DNA of 64,000 bases. It comes from Medicago truncatula. Its lineage: Eukaryota > Streptophyta > Magnoliopsida > Fabales > Fabaceae. Made by a program: the position numbers and the translations under genes. The DNA is taken from NCBI RefSeq assembly GCF_003473485.1, contig NC_053042.1:44603762-44667761 (forward strand), read 5' to 3'. The stretch's first letter is position 1; the number at the start of each line of letters is the position of its first letter. Under the pieces are notes generated by a model that worked only from the letters and a program-made list of their open reading frames with translations, searched no databases and was not told the DNA's origin. This document shows positions 1-10,757 of the stretch, one piece after another.

Positions 1-487
1 GTTAGTTGTTGAGAAAAAAGAACATATTATTTATTTATTTTTTTGGTAGATGAACATATTATTTTCTTAAAAAAGTAAATTAAGAAAAATGTATCATAAA
101 GGATGGAAATGAGAAATAAAAATTGACAGCAGATGGAAATGTAATATGAAAGTTCACAAAAAAAAAATGTATTTTCATGAGTTTCATTACAAAATAACAT
201 TTCTTTCGATTCAATAAAGATTAGTGTAAAAATCATGGATTAATTCATGTTAAGTAAATAAACAAAATAAAAGAAAATACCTATTATTGTAGGCCACATA
301 CAAAGAATATTTTTTAGAGGCACAAAGTATATTCTTGTGGATCGTGGGCGATTCTGTCCAAAAAAAGACGTGGGAGATTTTTATAAAATAAAATGTCGAG
401 CTAAGAAAACGGTAAAAATGATTAAAGTGATTTAACTATTTCGTCCTAACCATACAGAGTATATTATTTATTTAGCTTTAAATATGT
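1..487. other. AT-rich intergenic stretch
   Basis: No credible gene. The one short minus-strand open frame (27-236) is a Phe/Ile-rich translation of A/T runs with no family motif. No repeat with recognisable ends was seen. Confidence 0.5.
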
Positions 488-727
488 AAAAGGTCTCTGT
501 AAGTTTGCGCGTTTTTGGTTTTAGTCCCTGTATCTTTTTTTGTTGCGAAACAATCTTTGTATTTTCTTAACTTTTTGAAATTGGTCCTCGCGTCAGTTTC
601 CGTAAAAAAAAAAAAAAAAAAAAGCATTGTTGGCTAACGGTCGCATACGTGGCACTTGATGAGATGGCAACTGCTCTTAGTAGAGGGACTAAAACGAAAA
701 ACGCATTTTTACATAAGGACTGAAACT
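488..727. repeat. TIR element remnant of the 'tagtccctgta' type
   Basis: The left part (about 491-535) and the reverse complement of the right part (about 685-727) share a run of the type gtttttggttttagtccctgt / gtttttcgttttagtccctct, about 30 bp recognisably alike. A poly(A) run of about 20 sits between them (605-625). This is the build of a degenerate foldback MITE; no target duplication could be defined. Confidence 0.45.
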
Positions 728-885
728 AAAAAAACGTAATCATCAAATTTTTGAAAATTTAAACCCAATTTTTCCACCTTCCTCTCTTTGTTTTTTATCT
801 CTTCTTCATTTCTTCCATGCCCAGCCTCCCATAGCTTGCGCCCTAACAGCAAAAACTCATTTTCTTATATCAAATGGCATCTCAT

Positions 886-1540
886 TTAATATGTCAGGGT
901 GTTGTTTGCTTGAGTAGCAGCTTGAACTTGGGAAGCCTCGGGGTTGGGTAACTGTTTTTGAGCAAAATATTCATCTTCATCATCGCCATCATCATCATAT
1001 CTATGTATTGCTTTAACTATACTAGCCCAAACGAAATCACAAGTTACGACAAATTTAGATAGAAATTGTGGCACGTTGATTTCCTTATCGTTGCCATTTT
1101 TCTTCCATTGATTCAGTACATATTTTTTCATCCCCTCAATTTCTTCTTTTCCAAAAACAATAATTGCCTTAACAAAATCTTCATGTTCTTTGGTGATTTG
1201 AGTTTCAACAATGAGTCTAGGCTTCCATAATTTTCTCATTGCAAAATAGTCACTGAAGAAAACATTCTCATGTCCTTTTGGTCTCTTAAAACTTCTCTGT
1301 CAAAACAAGGCAGTGACTTCAATTTAACTACATTTTCTCCTTGATGGATAAAAGACCAAGATTTCATAAAATGATTGCAACTATTATCATCCATCACGTG
1401 GCAATATGTGATGCCAATGCAAATACCATGGTTAGGAAAAACTGTGACTTGCAAAGCTAACAATGGAAGGATGAATGTGTCATTTTCAATGTTATCATCA
1501 AACTTATTTTTGTGTGTTAATTTTGGAAAAGGTGATTAGT
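886..1540 (-). pseudogene. BAHD acyltransferase (malonyltransferase-like) pseudogene fragment
   Basis: Read on the minus strand from about 1537 the frame gives a stretch ending in FILPLLALQVTVFPNHG, then GICIGITYCHVMDD, which holds the HXXXD motif (H-V-M-D-D) whose His is the catalytic base of BAHD CoA-dependent acyltransferases. That frame stops at 1236. The homology continues in another frame from 1239 (RKLWKPRLIVETQ, then FGKEEIEGMKKYVLNQW and FLSKFVVTCDFVWASIVKA, typical of flavonoid/anthocyanin malonyltransferases). So there is a frameshift near 1237-1240. The N-terminal part of the enzyme is missing (an in-frame stop precedes 1537) and after residue ~90 of the second frame the sequence becomes an unrelated Asp/Gln-rich tail with no DFGWG motif. 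A dead fragment; the family call is firm, the substrate unknown. Confidence 0.75.
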
Positions 1541-2863
1541 TTATTTGAGATTTTTTAGATATTGTTTGGTGTAGAGAATAAACGGTTTTTGTCGTGGTGC
1601 TTGAGAAATGAGATTCTTTGAAGATACCCTTTATAGAACTGGTGATTATTATGCCTCCAGAATTTGTGTAAACAGGAGTGACAAGATCACTTTGCTTCTT
1701 TTTTTCTTTTGTTCCCTACTAACCTTTGTTAGAGTTTCCACAGGTTTGTTGGGAGTGAATTCGTGTTGGTGCCAGGCCCATCCTCTACTAAGTCACCCCA
1801 AAGCTCTTTAAGAATTTGGACACTCTTCTCACTAGCCTCGGTGGGTATTGATCTAGAGGTAGTAAGGGGAATAAAGTGTTGGAGATGTCCAAGATCCAAT
1901 CAATTATGTAACCAATTTTAAATTTAATAAATATTCATTATCTTGTTTACTGTTTAGTGAAATAGTTAATTTGATAACGTCCTTGATTAAAATTATAGTC
2001 TTATTATTATGATAGAGATTATGATAATGAGAAACAAATCTTTTATTATTTTTAATCTAAATTGTTCTTGATCGTATTATTATTGTGAGTAGGACATTAA
2101 TAATTCGGATAGATCAATATATATATGTGATAATCTTTATTGGATAAAGATTAATAAGTCTCATTTATTAAATTACATATATAGATGATGCATATAGTAA
2201 TGTGATCATTGAAGTGACTCGACTGAGAATTTCTAATGGTCGATATTACCTTAAAATGTCAATAGAAAAATTCTCAAGAAAGAATATAATGATTTTCTTT
2301 GACCTGAGATTGTCATGGTAATTAACATGTTATTTATTGTATTTTGATTCTGAACACCTAATACCTTAGGGTGCTAGTTGAAAGGATATTAGATACGATT
2401 AACTACTTGTATAATTAATGACTAATCAAGATGGGATCCGTCAATTCTTGGTAATGAGTTTGAACTCTATGATAAAATTAAAACCCTGGCCAGGGAAATT
2501 GAATGAAAGAAGAAATGAGTTTCTTAAGTCATATAAGTTAACTTATTAGAGTTTGACAATTGTACCATGCTCTAGAGTTAACAAGAGTTGTAACGACGGA
2601 AGAAAAATATTATATTATTCTAAATGGTTCTTGAAAGTAAAGTAATACTTCATACTACCTGGACGTCAAAGAGTGTTACTAGACGCCTACCTTGATTAAT
2701 ATATTAATTTGATTAATCTATTACCGGTTTAGTAATGAACCTATGGGTCGCACACAAACGAGTGTTCTAGTTCTTGCTAAAGAATTATTTTATTATTTGA
2801 TGATTAAATTGAAGAATTTAATTAATCAAAGAATACAAATATATAAATAAATTGAGCAAATTA
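1541..2863. other. Retroelement-like noncoding debris
   Basis: No intact gene. From about 1880 to 2830 the sequence has the texture of an LTR or internal noncoding region of a plant LTR retrotransposon (long, unique, non-coding, with segments such as gatgggatccgtcaattctt at 2431). No paired LTR, primer site or polypurine tract was found within the window, so this is a weak call. At 1600-1850 the minus strand has short open stretches broken by stops that I do not recognise. Confidence 0.35.
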
Positions 2864-3452
2864 TTTTTTGTTTATGAAATAAACAAAAATAAAAAAGGAG
2901 TTGCACGGTTACATTATGTATATATAGAAATTACTCATGGTCAATGGTTGATTATTTTGTGTATCATACGACATTTATACATATAGAATGATAGATAATG
3001 GTAAAATTACATTTTTAGTCTCTTAACTTAATTTCAGGTAACAGTTGGGTCTTTTATCTTTTTTTCATTTCAATTTGATCCTTTTTGTCCATTTTCATAT
3101 GAATTTTTAAGTTTAAAATTCATGATTTTATTTTCTTATGCTCTTTCAGTCTTCAAATCTATGATCCTCGTCTATGTTTGCATAAGAGTATAAGATTTGA
3201 AGCTTGAAAATGTATTTGAAAATGAACAAAAATGACCAAATTGAAATGAAAAAAAGATAAAGGACCAAATTGTTACCTGAAATTAAGTTAAGGGACTAAA
3301 AGTGTAATTTTACCATTATCTATCATTCTATATGTATAAATGTCGTATGATACACAAAATAATCAACCATTGACCATGAGTAATTTCTATATATACATAA
3401 TGTAACCGTGCAACTCCTTTTTTATTTTTGTTTATTTCATAAACAAAAAAAA
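2864..3452. repeat. Large near-perfect inverted repeat (hairpin, ~590 bp)
   Basis: The left arm from 2864 to about 3090 is matched in reverse complement by about 3225-3452. The outer ~140 bp of each arm (for example aaaggagttgcacggttaca on the left) look identical apart from one or two bases at the ends; the inner part carries a few substitutions (tagtctcttaac versus tagtcccttaac). The ~135-bp spacer is itself partly self-complementary (cttcaaatct and agatttgaag). Such a structure is either a foldback MITE or a young inverted duplication; its transcript would be a long dsRNA. The right end lies 157 bp before the ATG of the B3 gene. Confidence 0.9.
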
Positions 3453-3562
3453 TTGGTTTCTTTTCAATCAAACTACAAAGGATAAGGAGCATACAAACAA
3501 AACTTTACATCCAGTACGAATATTTATTAATAAAAATAAAATTACAACTACAAACTATTTAC

Positions 3563-3572
3563 TATAAATACA
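3563..3572 (+). promoter_or_regulatory. TATA box of the B3-domain gene
   Basis: The motif actataaata lies about 45 bp upstream of the start codon at 3610, in an A/T-rich stretch beyond the hairpin. The leader would be short. Position and motif only; no transcript evidence. Confidence 0.5.
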
Positions 3573-3609
3573 TCATCAATCATTAAGCATACAACATTTT
3601 CCATTCACA

Positions 3610-4537
3610 ATGGAATCCTGTTCTTCATCAATATGTGAACTACCAACAAATCAAAGATCAGTCAATAACAGCATAGCTCCATTTATGACTTCTGAATCAA
3701 ATAGACCATATTTCATAGCAGTATGCACAGAGGTATTACTACTTCGACTTATAACAATATTTGCACAATTTTTTCATGTCATTAGACTAACATTGTTTTA
3801 ATTATATCACAGATTATTTGTGAACTAGATCCCCTAATTATTGCTGACCTTTATGATGAACTTCAAGATGAATTGACCTTGATAGATGGATATGGGAATA
3901 GTCATGAAGTTGAATTTAACAAAATACTACTAATGCCAATACTCACACAAGGTTGGCACGAATTCAGAAATTTTTATAATGTTACATCAAACCCACTTAT
4001 GTCTTACACATATTTAGGAAATAGTGTATTCCAAACCCAAATATTCAATGGTTCTACAACAACAAACGAATATCCACGTTATCATAGATTGACTACTTCC
4101 AATCTTAGAGATGTTACATTTGAAGTCGACATGCCAAACAATTATCCAATCAGTTCGAAATTGGTAAATTTACTCTCTTTCGCTACGCTTTCAAATTGAT
4201 ATTTTATTACCACTTTTAATAAATAATAATTTCCCCTTTACATAATTTTTCTCTTTATATTCCATTTCAGATCCTACCACCTAATCTGGGTAATTTTCTC
4301 AAATTAAAAAACTATGAGTACTTGAGGTTATGTGGCAGCTCAAATACTATCACTGTTTGCAAATTGATATTCAAAATCGATCCCGAAAATAATACAACAT
4401 CTGTCACCATTGCAAGAGGATGGAGAGCATTTTGCTTGACCAATCGGATATATCCAAATAGCATACTTGAGTTTAAGTGCGACTCTATCATGGCTAAAAA
4501 TATTGTTTCCGTCTCCAAATTTTCTAGACGTTATTAA
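3610..4537 (+). CDS. B3-domain protein, REM-like (three exons)
   Basis: Predicted join(3610..3732, 3813..4163, 4271..4537), 246 aa, all introns phase 0 with GT..AG ends (80 and 107 bp). Exon 1 is a short non-conserved N-terminus; exon 2 (residues 42-158) carries a B3 fold signature: a short strand followed by DGYGNSHEVEF, then LTQGWHEFRNFYNV and YTYLGNSVFQTQIF, matching the 'GW.EF...L..GD.L.F.Y.GNS.F.V.IF' pattern of REM/ARF-type B3 DNA-binding domains. Exon 3 (159-246) looks like a degenerate second B3 unit (TIARGWRAFCLTNRIYPNSILEFKC). Plant B3 proteins are nuclear DNA-binding factors; REM members are often reproductive and rapidly evolving. The frame is open throughout, so it may be a real gene, but it is small, lies between a giant hairpin and a Helitron end, and could be a mobile copy. 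Function beyond DNA binding is not inferable. Confidence 0.7.
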
Positions 4538-4631
4538 AATTTCAATAATACTACTATATGTAATATTATTATTATTCCTATTTCTCAATTCCATGTTTAT
4601 TAGAGGTTTTTAATTGTAACTTTAAACTATA

Positions 4632-4894
4632 TACTCCCTCCGTTTCAAAATACATGTCCAAGTCAACCACTTCACATATGGCAATGCTCAATTTTGACCG
4701 TTAATATCTTTAATTATCCAAAGTAAAAAATTATAAAAATTTAATATTTTGAAAATATTTGTCGAGACAAATCAAACAACATCTTACATGCTAATATTTG
4801 TATTTATACATTAGTTAAAAAGTATGGTCAAAGTAAATCAAGTGAATAGTGCACATTGTAAAAATTGGACATGTATTTTGAAACGGAGGGAGTA
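4632..4894. mobile_element. Stowaway/mariner-type MITE
   Basis: Begins tactccctccgtttcaaaat and ends with its near reverse complement, ttttgaaacggagggagta, about 28 bp of TIR, flanked by TA. This terminus is the widely known 'CTCCCTCCGT' end of Stowaway-like MITEs, mobilised by mariner-like transposases. 263 bp, no coding capacity. A degenerate relative with the same interior lies at 33181-33370. Confidence 0.85.
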
Positions 4895-5066
4895 TATATT
4901 TATCAAGTGTATCTTAGCTTATATATAAATTATTACTAATTTTGTTAGCTGATAGCTTTGAAAAAATTTATTCACCAATAGATAATATTCAAGTATTTAA
5001 TGCATAATTAATGAATATTCAAATTATCATTATCAAAGGCAATTATACATAAATTCTATATATCAA

Positions 5067-5096
5067 CCCGTGCGTTAGCACGGGTATTCTTACTAG
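5067..5096 (+). mobile_element. Helitron 3' terminus
   Basis: A perfect 7-bp stem (cccgtgc / gcacggg, 5067-5084) with a four-base loop is followed 8 bases later by CTAG and then T. A short GC hairpin about 10 bp before CTRR, with insertion before T, is the defining 3' end of plant Helitrons (rolling-circle transposons). The 5' TC end was not located, so the length is unknown; the B3 gene and the MITE at 4632 lie upstream and may be inside it. Confidence 0.75.
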
Positions 5097-5366
5097 TTTG
5101 AAATAAAAGACCATTATGATGAGTCAACACCTCCTATTTGATTGTAGTGTGTGTAACTTATAAATAGAGATCTTAAGTGATTTGATCACAATACAACACA
5201 CAACAATACAAAACATAAACATGCTCTAGTTTTATTGTTCCACTACTCAAAGGTTGAGGGTAAGAATTGGTCAGTGTGGATACACGTAGAGTCTTCACAT
5301 CTTTGAAGAATTTCTCATGCTTCAAGAATTGATACAAAGGTACACTTTTAGTATCTAATTTATAAT

Positions 5367-5747
5367 GGCTTAAATATGTATTTCATCCTTGCAATTATGG
5401 GTCGTTTAAAAATTGGTCCCTGTAATCGCTAATCCTGACAATTTACTCTTGCATTGTTTAATCATTTAAAATTTCGTCCCTCTCCCCACTTAATCACCGC
5501 CATACATGAAATTCCAATTTTACCCCTGGGTTTCCAAATCTTTCTTCAATATTTTGTCCTCTTCTTAAGGGCAAAATTGGAATTTCATGTGTGGGAGTGA
5601 TTGCCAAGTCATCGAATTAGTGACGTGCAGTGATTAAGTTGGTCAAAGGACGAAATTTGAAATAATTAATGATTGCAAGGATTAGCGAATACAGGGACCG
5701 ATTTTCAAACGACCCCTAATTGCAAGGATGAAATACATATTTAAGCC
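5367..5747. mobile_element. Mutator-type MITE with long TIRs
   Basis: Starts ggcttaaatatgtatttcat and ends with its reverse complement; the arms (roughly 100 bp each) include ttgcaattatgggtcgttt on the left against aacgacccctaattgcaa on the right. Flanks atttataat and ttttataat agree in 8 of 9 positions, the 9-bp duplication typical of Mutator elements. No coding capacity. One of several elements here with 'ggcttaa' ends (also 11222, 43910, 47607). Confidence 0.8.
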
Positions 5748-5817
5748 TTTTATAATTTAAGCGCAAAATAGATCCAAACTTTATTCTGTTGCATGTGTTG
5801 TGAACACTATTTTAACT

Positions 5818-6126
5818 TCACAAAGGACCTCGGATAGCATGGCCATATATTGGAGCAAAGCTATCAAGGACTGGTTTTAACACAGTGCAAGCTGGCAGCT
5901 TGTCACAGACATGTCTCCTCATTACTCCTTGAACAGAAATGTCAGGATCCAAAGTAGTAGTAGGAGGAGGGAGAGCCTCTAATTCATGCAATAAGGCAAA
6001 TGTATTGGACAGAGGTACCTCAATATTTTGCACAATGCTGGTGTAAACAAAGGCCTTATTTGACACATCTTTAATAGTTGGAACATTCTCATGATGAGAT
6101 CGAGTCACCAACATATTTAACCTCAT
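5818..6126 (-). other. Unrecognised 102-codon open frame
   Basis: Starts with ATG and has less biased composition than its surroundings (LHELEALPPPTTTLDPD and a basic-rich C-terminal half). I recognise no family; a fragment of retrotransposon ORF1 is one possibility. There is no visible promoter or neighbour that gives a role, and it lies between a MITE and the peroxidase promoter. Confidence 0.25.
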
Positions 6127-6807
6127 CGACCGTACTTATTTATTCATCGTAAAAGTGAAATAAGTAGAGGAAAGTATAAATACCAAAAAAAGTAGAGCAA
6201 GTATATATATTATACTACATTATTTAAATTATTTTATAAAACATGGATGTGGATCCTCTTCCGCCCTTTTGGTTTAGTCATTTTTTTGAAAGAATCAAGA
6301 TATCTGGAAGGAGTAATATGCACCAAACACATTAATTAATTTTACAAAACTCTCGGGTTTTATCTGCGCATTATACGTTCAAACACAAGTTATAAACAAA
6401 AATAAATAATAAATTATAAGCCTAAAGTTTCCCCCGAAGACATGCATCACTCATTTTTGTTTTACTCATAATTATATTCTTTACATATAAAAATAGTCTC
6501 ATAAAAAGTAGATTAACGATACAAAACACAAGAAGTTAATTGACCATGCAAAAATAGCAAAATCCAAAAATAAACCATATTAAAAAATCTCCTTGAACCC
6601 CTCTCTTCCACACCTTGTGTTCCTTTTTTTCCCACCTCTCATTGTCCCCAAACTTGGCACATATGCATTCTCTTCCCCTCACCTTAATTTGTTTCCTTCC
6701 TTCCCAAAAGGTATTCTCATTTACAAACCCAAGAGAGGAAAAATAGAGTCTCTTAGCTCTTAAAACTTCTCTTGGAAAATAAAAAAAATAAAATAATAAA
6801 CAATCTC
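6127..6807. other. Upstream region and 5' leader of the peroxidase gene
   Basis: A/T-rich, with a pyrimidine-rich stretch (6595-6720) directly before the start region. No convincing TATA box at a fixed distance and no repeat identified. Confidence 0.4.
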
Positions 6808-7812
6808 ATGAATAATTATTTTCCCATGGCTTTCCCTATCCTCTTCCTTCTCCTCATTTCCCTTCCATTTTCTTTTTCTTCAGCTGAACTCAACATTGAT
6901 TACTACAAACAAACATGTCCTGACTTTGAAAAAATTGTTAGGGAAAACATCTTCAACAAACAAAGTGCAAGCCCGGCAACAGCACCGGGACTCCTCCGTC
7001 TCTTTTTCCACGATTGCATCACCGACGGTTGTGATGGATCGGTCCTTATCTCTTCAACGGCTTACAACCCTCACGCTGAAAAAGACGCAGAAATCAACCT
7101 CTCCCTCTCAGGGGATGGATACGACGTCGTTAATAAAATAAAAAATGCATTGGAAATAGCATGTCCTGGTGTTGTTTCATGTTCTGACATTGTTGCACAA
7201 GCAACAAGGGATCTTGTTAAGATGGTTGGTGGTCCATTTTATCCTGTGGCGTTAGGAAGAAAAGATAGTCGTGTATCAGAAGCTTCAAGAACTGAAAAAG
7301 CTCTTCCAACAACAAAAATGACAATGGACGATATTATTAGCAAATTTACCGTAAAGAACTTCACTATTAAGGAAATGGTTGCATTAACCGGTGCACATAC
7401 AATTGGTTTCACTCACTGCAAAGAATTCAGCGACAGAATTTTCAACTTCAGCAAAACCTCTGAGACTGATCCTACACTTCATCCAAAATTGGCTAAAGGG
7501 TTGAGAGAAGTTTGCAAAAACTATACTACTGACCCTAATATGGCTGCTTTTAATGATGTTAGGTCACCAGGGAAATTTGACAATGCATATTACCAAAATG
7601 TGTTGAAAGGTTTGGGTTTATTGAGAACAGATGCTATGTTGGGTTCTGATCCAAGGACCAAGCCAATTGTGGAGTTATATGCAAGAGATGAACAAGCTTT
7701 CTTTCAAGATTTTGCTAGGGCAATGGAGAAGGTTTCTGTGCTTGGAGTGAAGACTGGTACACAAGGAGAGGTGAGGAGCAGGTGTGACCAATTCAACAAA
7801 ATTCAGGGCTAA
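6808..7812 (+). CDS. Class III secretory peroxidase (intronless)
   Basis: 334 aa from the first in-frame ATG at 6808; a second ATG at 6826 (328 aa) has the better context (cccATGgc) and may be used instead. The open frame extends upstream only through a TTG. A hydrophobic signal peptide (FPILFLLLISLPFSFSS) precedes the mature start at about Glu27. Distal haem pocket: LLRLFFHDC with Arg64 and His68; proximal haem ligand His197 in GAHTIGFTHC. Eight cysteines for the four conserved disulfides are present, as is the first calcium-site motif (DGCDGSVL). These apoplastic enzymes oxidise phenolics with H2O2, in lignification, wall cross-linking or defence. Most class III peroxidase genes have three introns; this has none, like a small clade (I recall Arabidopsis PER41 and PER65). 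All catalytic residues look intact. Substrate unknown. Confidence 0.95.
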   Translation: MNNYFPMAFPILFLLLISLPFSFSSAELNIDYYKQTCPDFEKIVRENIFNKQSASPATAPGLLRLFFHDCITDGCDGSVLISSTAYNPHAEKDAEINLSLSGDGYDVVNKIKNALEIACPGVVSCSDIVAQATRDLVKMVGGPFYPVALGRKDSRVSEASRTEKALPTTKMTMDDIISKFTVKNFTIKEMVALTGAHTIGFTHCKEFSDRIFNFSKTSETDPTLHPKLAKGLREVCKNYTTDPNMAAFNDVRSPGKFDNAYYQNVLKGLGLLRTDAMLGSDPRTKPIVELYARDEQAFFQDFARAMEKVSVLGVKTGTQGEVRSRCDQFNKIQG

Positions 7813-7833
7813 TAATTAACCAAAATTTGAGGT

Positions 7834-7885
<52 letters not shown>
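7834..7885. repeat. (TA)n microsatellite
   Basis: About 50 bp of TA repeats interrupted once by a TTA step, in the 3' untranslated region just after the peroxidase stop codon. Confidence 0.95.
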
Positions 7886-7899
<14 letters not shown>

Positions 7900-9920
7900 A
7901 GAGAGCCATGGGTATACATTATCCTTATAAAAAATATTATACAACTAACTTGTATTTGAATTCTTAAATACGTCGGTTTTCTTTTGATATTTATATATTT
8001 TTTCTGTTTTATGAGGAAAGAAAGAGTGAGAAAAAATTGTTGGGCTTCTGATGGAGATGTAGTTTTATCTCATCTGATCTTTGTGCAATTTGGTGTTATT
8101 ATTCATTAAGTGGTCATGTATAAACTATATATATGATCTATAATTGTATCTTGGAAATTTTATAACTTGTATTTTAGATATTTATGTATATGTATGTTTG
8201 GATATATTCATATTTTGCATGGGAAGAAGAAAAGTAAACAATGTCTCATTAATAATATATATGAAAAATGTTTTGTGGACATCTCATATGTATATATCTT
8301 AAAACTAAGAAAAATAGAGCGATATGATAAATATGATAATATAGTGATGTGATAGGAAAAAATATAAAAGGAAAATAAGGTGTTAATCCTTCGTTTGGTT
8401 TCACGTGGAAACCTTCAAACGTTCGTTCATATATGTTCACCGTGATTTTAATGAGTATGAGAATGTTTAGATCTTGATTGGAAAATCACTGAAATTTTTA
8501 TTTTTTTTTATAAGGCAAGAGTTCAGACATAAAAAAGGAATAGAAGACGGTCCGACAGAGTTGAAATATCCTTCTTATTGAAATTGATTTTGGTTGAAGC
8601 TACTTTCCCTAGTTTACGTGTTTCACATGATCGATTATAATACAAATGGCATATGATTTATCAAATTTAGCCCCAAAAAAATATACATGGTCGTGATTTA
8701 CCAAACATCTAAACATTTAAAAGTGATATTATTGATTTTTCTTTAATATAATTTTCTCATCTATGCTCCAAAAACACAGACAATGGTTTCTCTCTCATGA
8801 CTCAAAGTCTTTTAAAATACTCGAGTTGTTTGTGTTAACATCTCCTAATCTCTAAAGCCCAGATACTTCAAAATGGAAGACGTAATGTATCCCCTGCGTA
8901 TCCTGCACCAATATCTGCATGATACTTCTCGATACGTATCAGGCGAGTATCCGAAGATTAAATTTTATTTTTTTAAAAAACAATTATCCGATACTTTTCT
9001 GATACATCTGGGATACGAGGGATAGGTGGTGGAAAACCAATATATGCGGGCTACCTGATGTTTCTATTATATTTGGTATATATGTAATTGACTAAGTAAT
9101 GATGTCTCTATTTAGGATATATCATATATGTAATTGACTAATTTTCGCTTTCTTATCAATATCACTTACATTTATATTTCTATTGTTGTCACCGTTTATT
9201 TTGTGTCTCTTTGTTTGTTTGAGAACGATGTTATTGTTGATTGTTGTGTGAAGACAATTTTATTGTTGTGCCTTATCGTTTTTCTATGTCTGTTTGATCC
9301 AATATTTTTGCTTTTGAGTTTTAGTCCATATTTTTTTTTAGTTTTAATATATAATTTAAATTTAATTTTTTATTCAAGTATCCCAACCGTATCGTATCTT
9401 GAATTTTAAAAATTTTCCATATCAACTCGACATATTGTTGTCATATTGTATCGCATCATGTATTGAGCTTCATAACTCCTTATATAGTCAAATGGTGCAA
9501 TATTTGATAAATTAATCCATGTATTAATCTAATTATTTAGTTCTATACGAAGGAGTAATCACGTCGTTTCCTGACAGATGATCCAATTAGAGTTAGAATA
9601 AAATTTTGTATAGACCGACTCCACTTATAAATTGTTAGCGGATAGAACTAAAAAAACATACTCATATGTTTCAAGTCTACACCATGGAATGATCAAACCT
9701 TGAAGGGTTAATCCATGTGAGGGGGAGACAGACAAGTCTACACTTGGTGACACGTATAGCAACATATATTTACATAAAATGTTGCGAGTGGGAGACGTAC
9801 AGGTGTACGCGTACCACTAACGGGTAAATACATATATATCCCCTAAGCAAAATTAAGTGACTCTCTCAAAATAAAAATTTAAACAAAAAATAAAATTACT
9901 TTAAATTAGTCTATCTAAAT
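7886..9920. other. Intergenic, peroxidase downstream region
   Basis: No supported gene. 8885-9015 and 9385-9460 are rich in gatac/gtatcc words (gatacttctcgatacgtatc at 8920), the style of a known dispersed plant repeat (probably hAT-related), but without definable ends. Confidence 0.4.
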
Positions 9921-10130
9921 TAACATCGAAAAGAATCGAATTTAAGATATTGAAAATCTACTGGAGTTGATAGGTGTAGCGAAAGGCGTTAACTCATATA
10001 TCAATTTGTTTGTTTGTTTGAATAAGCTAAATTAACATATTCATATTGACATTTAGGAGAATCGAACATAAAACATTAAGCATGAGTACACTTTAAACTC
10101 TTAAGCCAATACATTAGTTATCGTGGAGTT
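9921..10130 (-). repeat. SINE-like remnants, two degenerate copies
   Basis: Around 9923-10010 and 10018-10130 the minus strand shows the 'tcgattc' B-box-like core and layout of the tRNA-derived SINEs seen better at 47079 (for example aggagaatcgaacataaaac on the plus strand). Both are degenerate and lack clear duplications. Confidence 0.35.
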
Positions 10131-10749
10131 CAAAATAAAAAAATAGATAACATTTTTTTTTAAGTTCATTGTGAAATGAATGGTCTAACCAACTTAACCA
10201 AGTTATGTTTTCAAACAAAAGAGAGAAAAAAGAAGAAAAAAAGATGAATTAAGTTGAGAAAATAAATAATGTGCCATAATCATGGCATTGCTCACTCACA
10301 ACCTTACTAATAGAAATGTCTATTTCATTTCAAATTTAGAAAATAAGAATCTTACAATGCATATTACTGGATTAAAATAAAACTAAAATTATTATAATTC
10401 AAATTAAATATGATTACCTCCACCCACAAAAAGTGTAGAAAAAAATAAAATAAAATCACAATAAACCTGTTTTCAGTGGCAATTAATCTTAGGAATGAGA
10501 AACTAAGGAGATTTAGATAGAAATTAAGTCCTATTTAGCTACAAATTCATGGTCTGTTACCACATATGATAAACAAAGCCGAAGATGCACAAGTGATGGA
10601 AATTGTTATACAAAACAACTCAGGGACCATAAAACAAACTCTCATTCTCTAAAATAATGAGACAAGTTATATCTTCCATCATTAGCAACATCTTGTAATC
10701 TTATTATAACTCTCATTAGCTAACAGCATCCTCTCATCTTAATAATAAG
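10131..10749. other. Intergenic
   Basis: A/T-rich sequence with no gene and no repeat boundaries that I could define. Confidence 0.4.
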
Positions 10750-10757
10750 CTAGCAAT

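Noticed and set aside
27..236. Small Phe/Ile-rich minus frame
   Set aside because: A/T-run translation with no motif.
6772..6807. Upstream extension of the peroxidase frame by 12 codons
   Set aside because: It begins with TTG and adds a Lys/Asn-rich stretch ahead of the signal peptide; the first ATG is at 6808.
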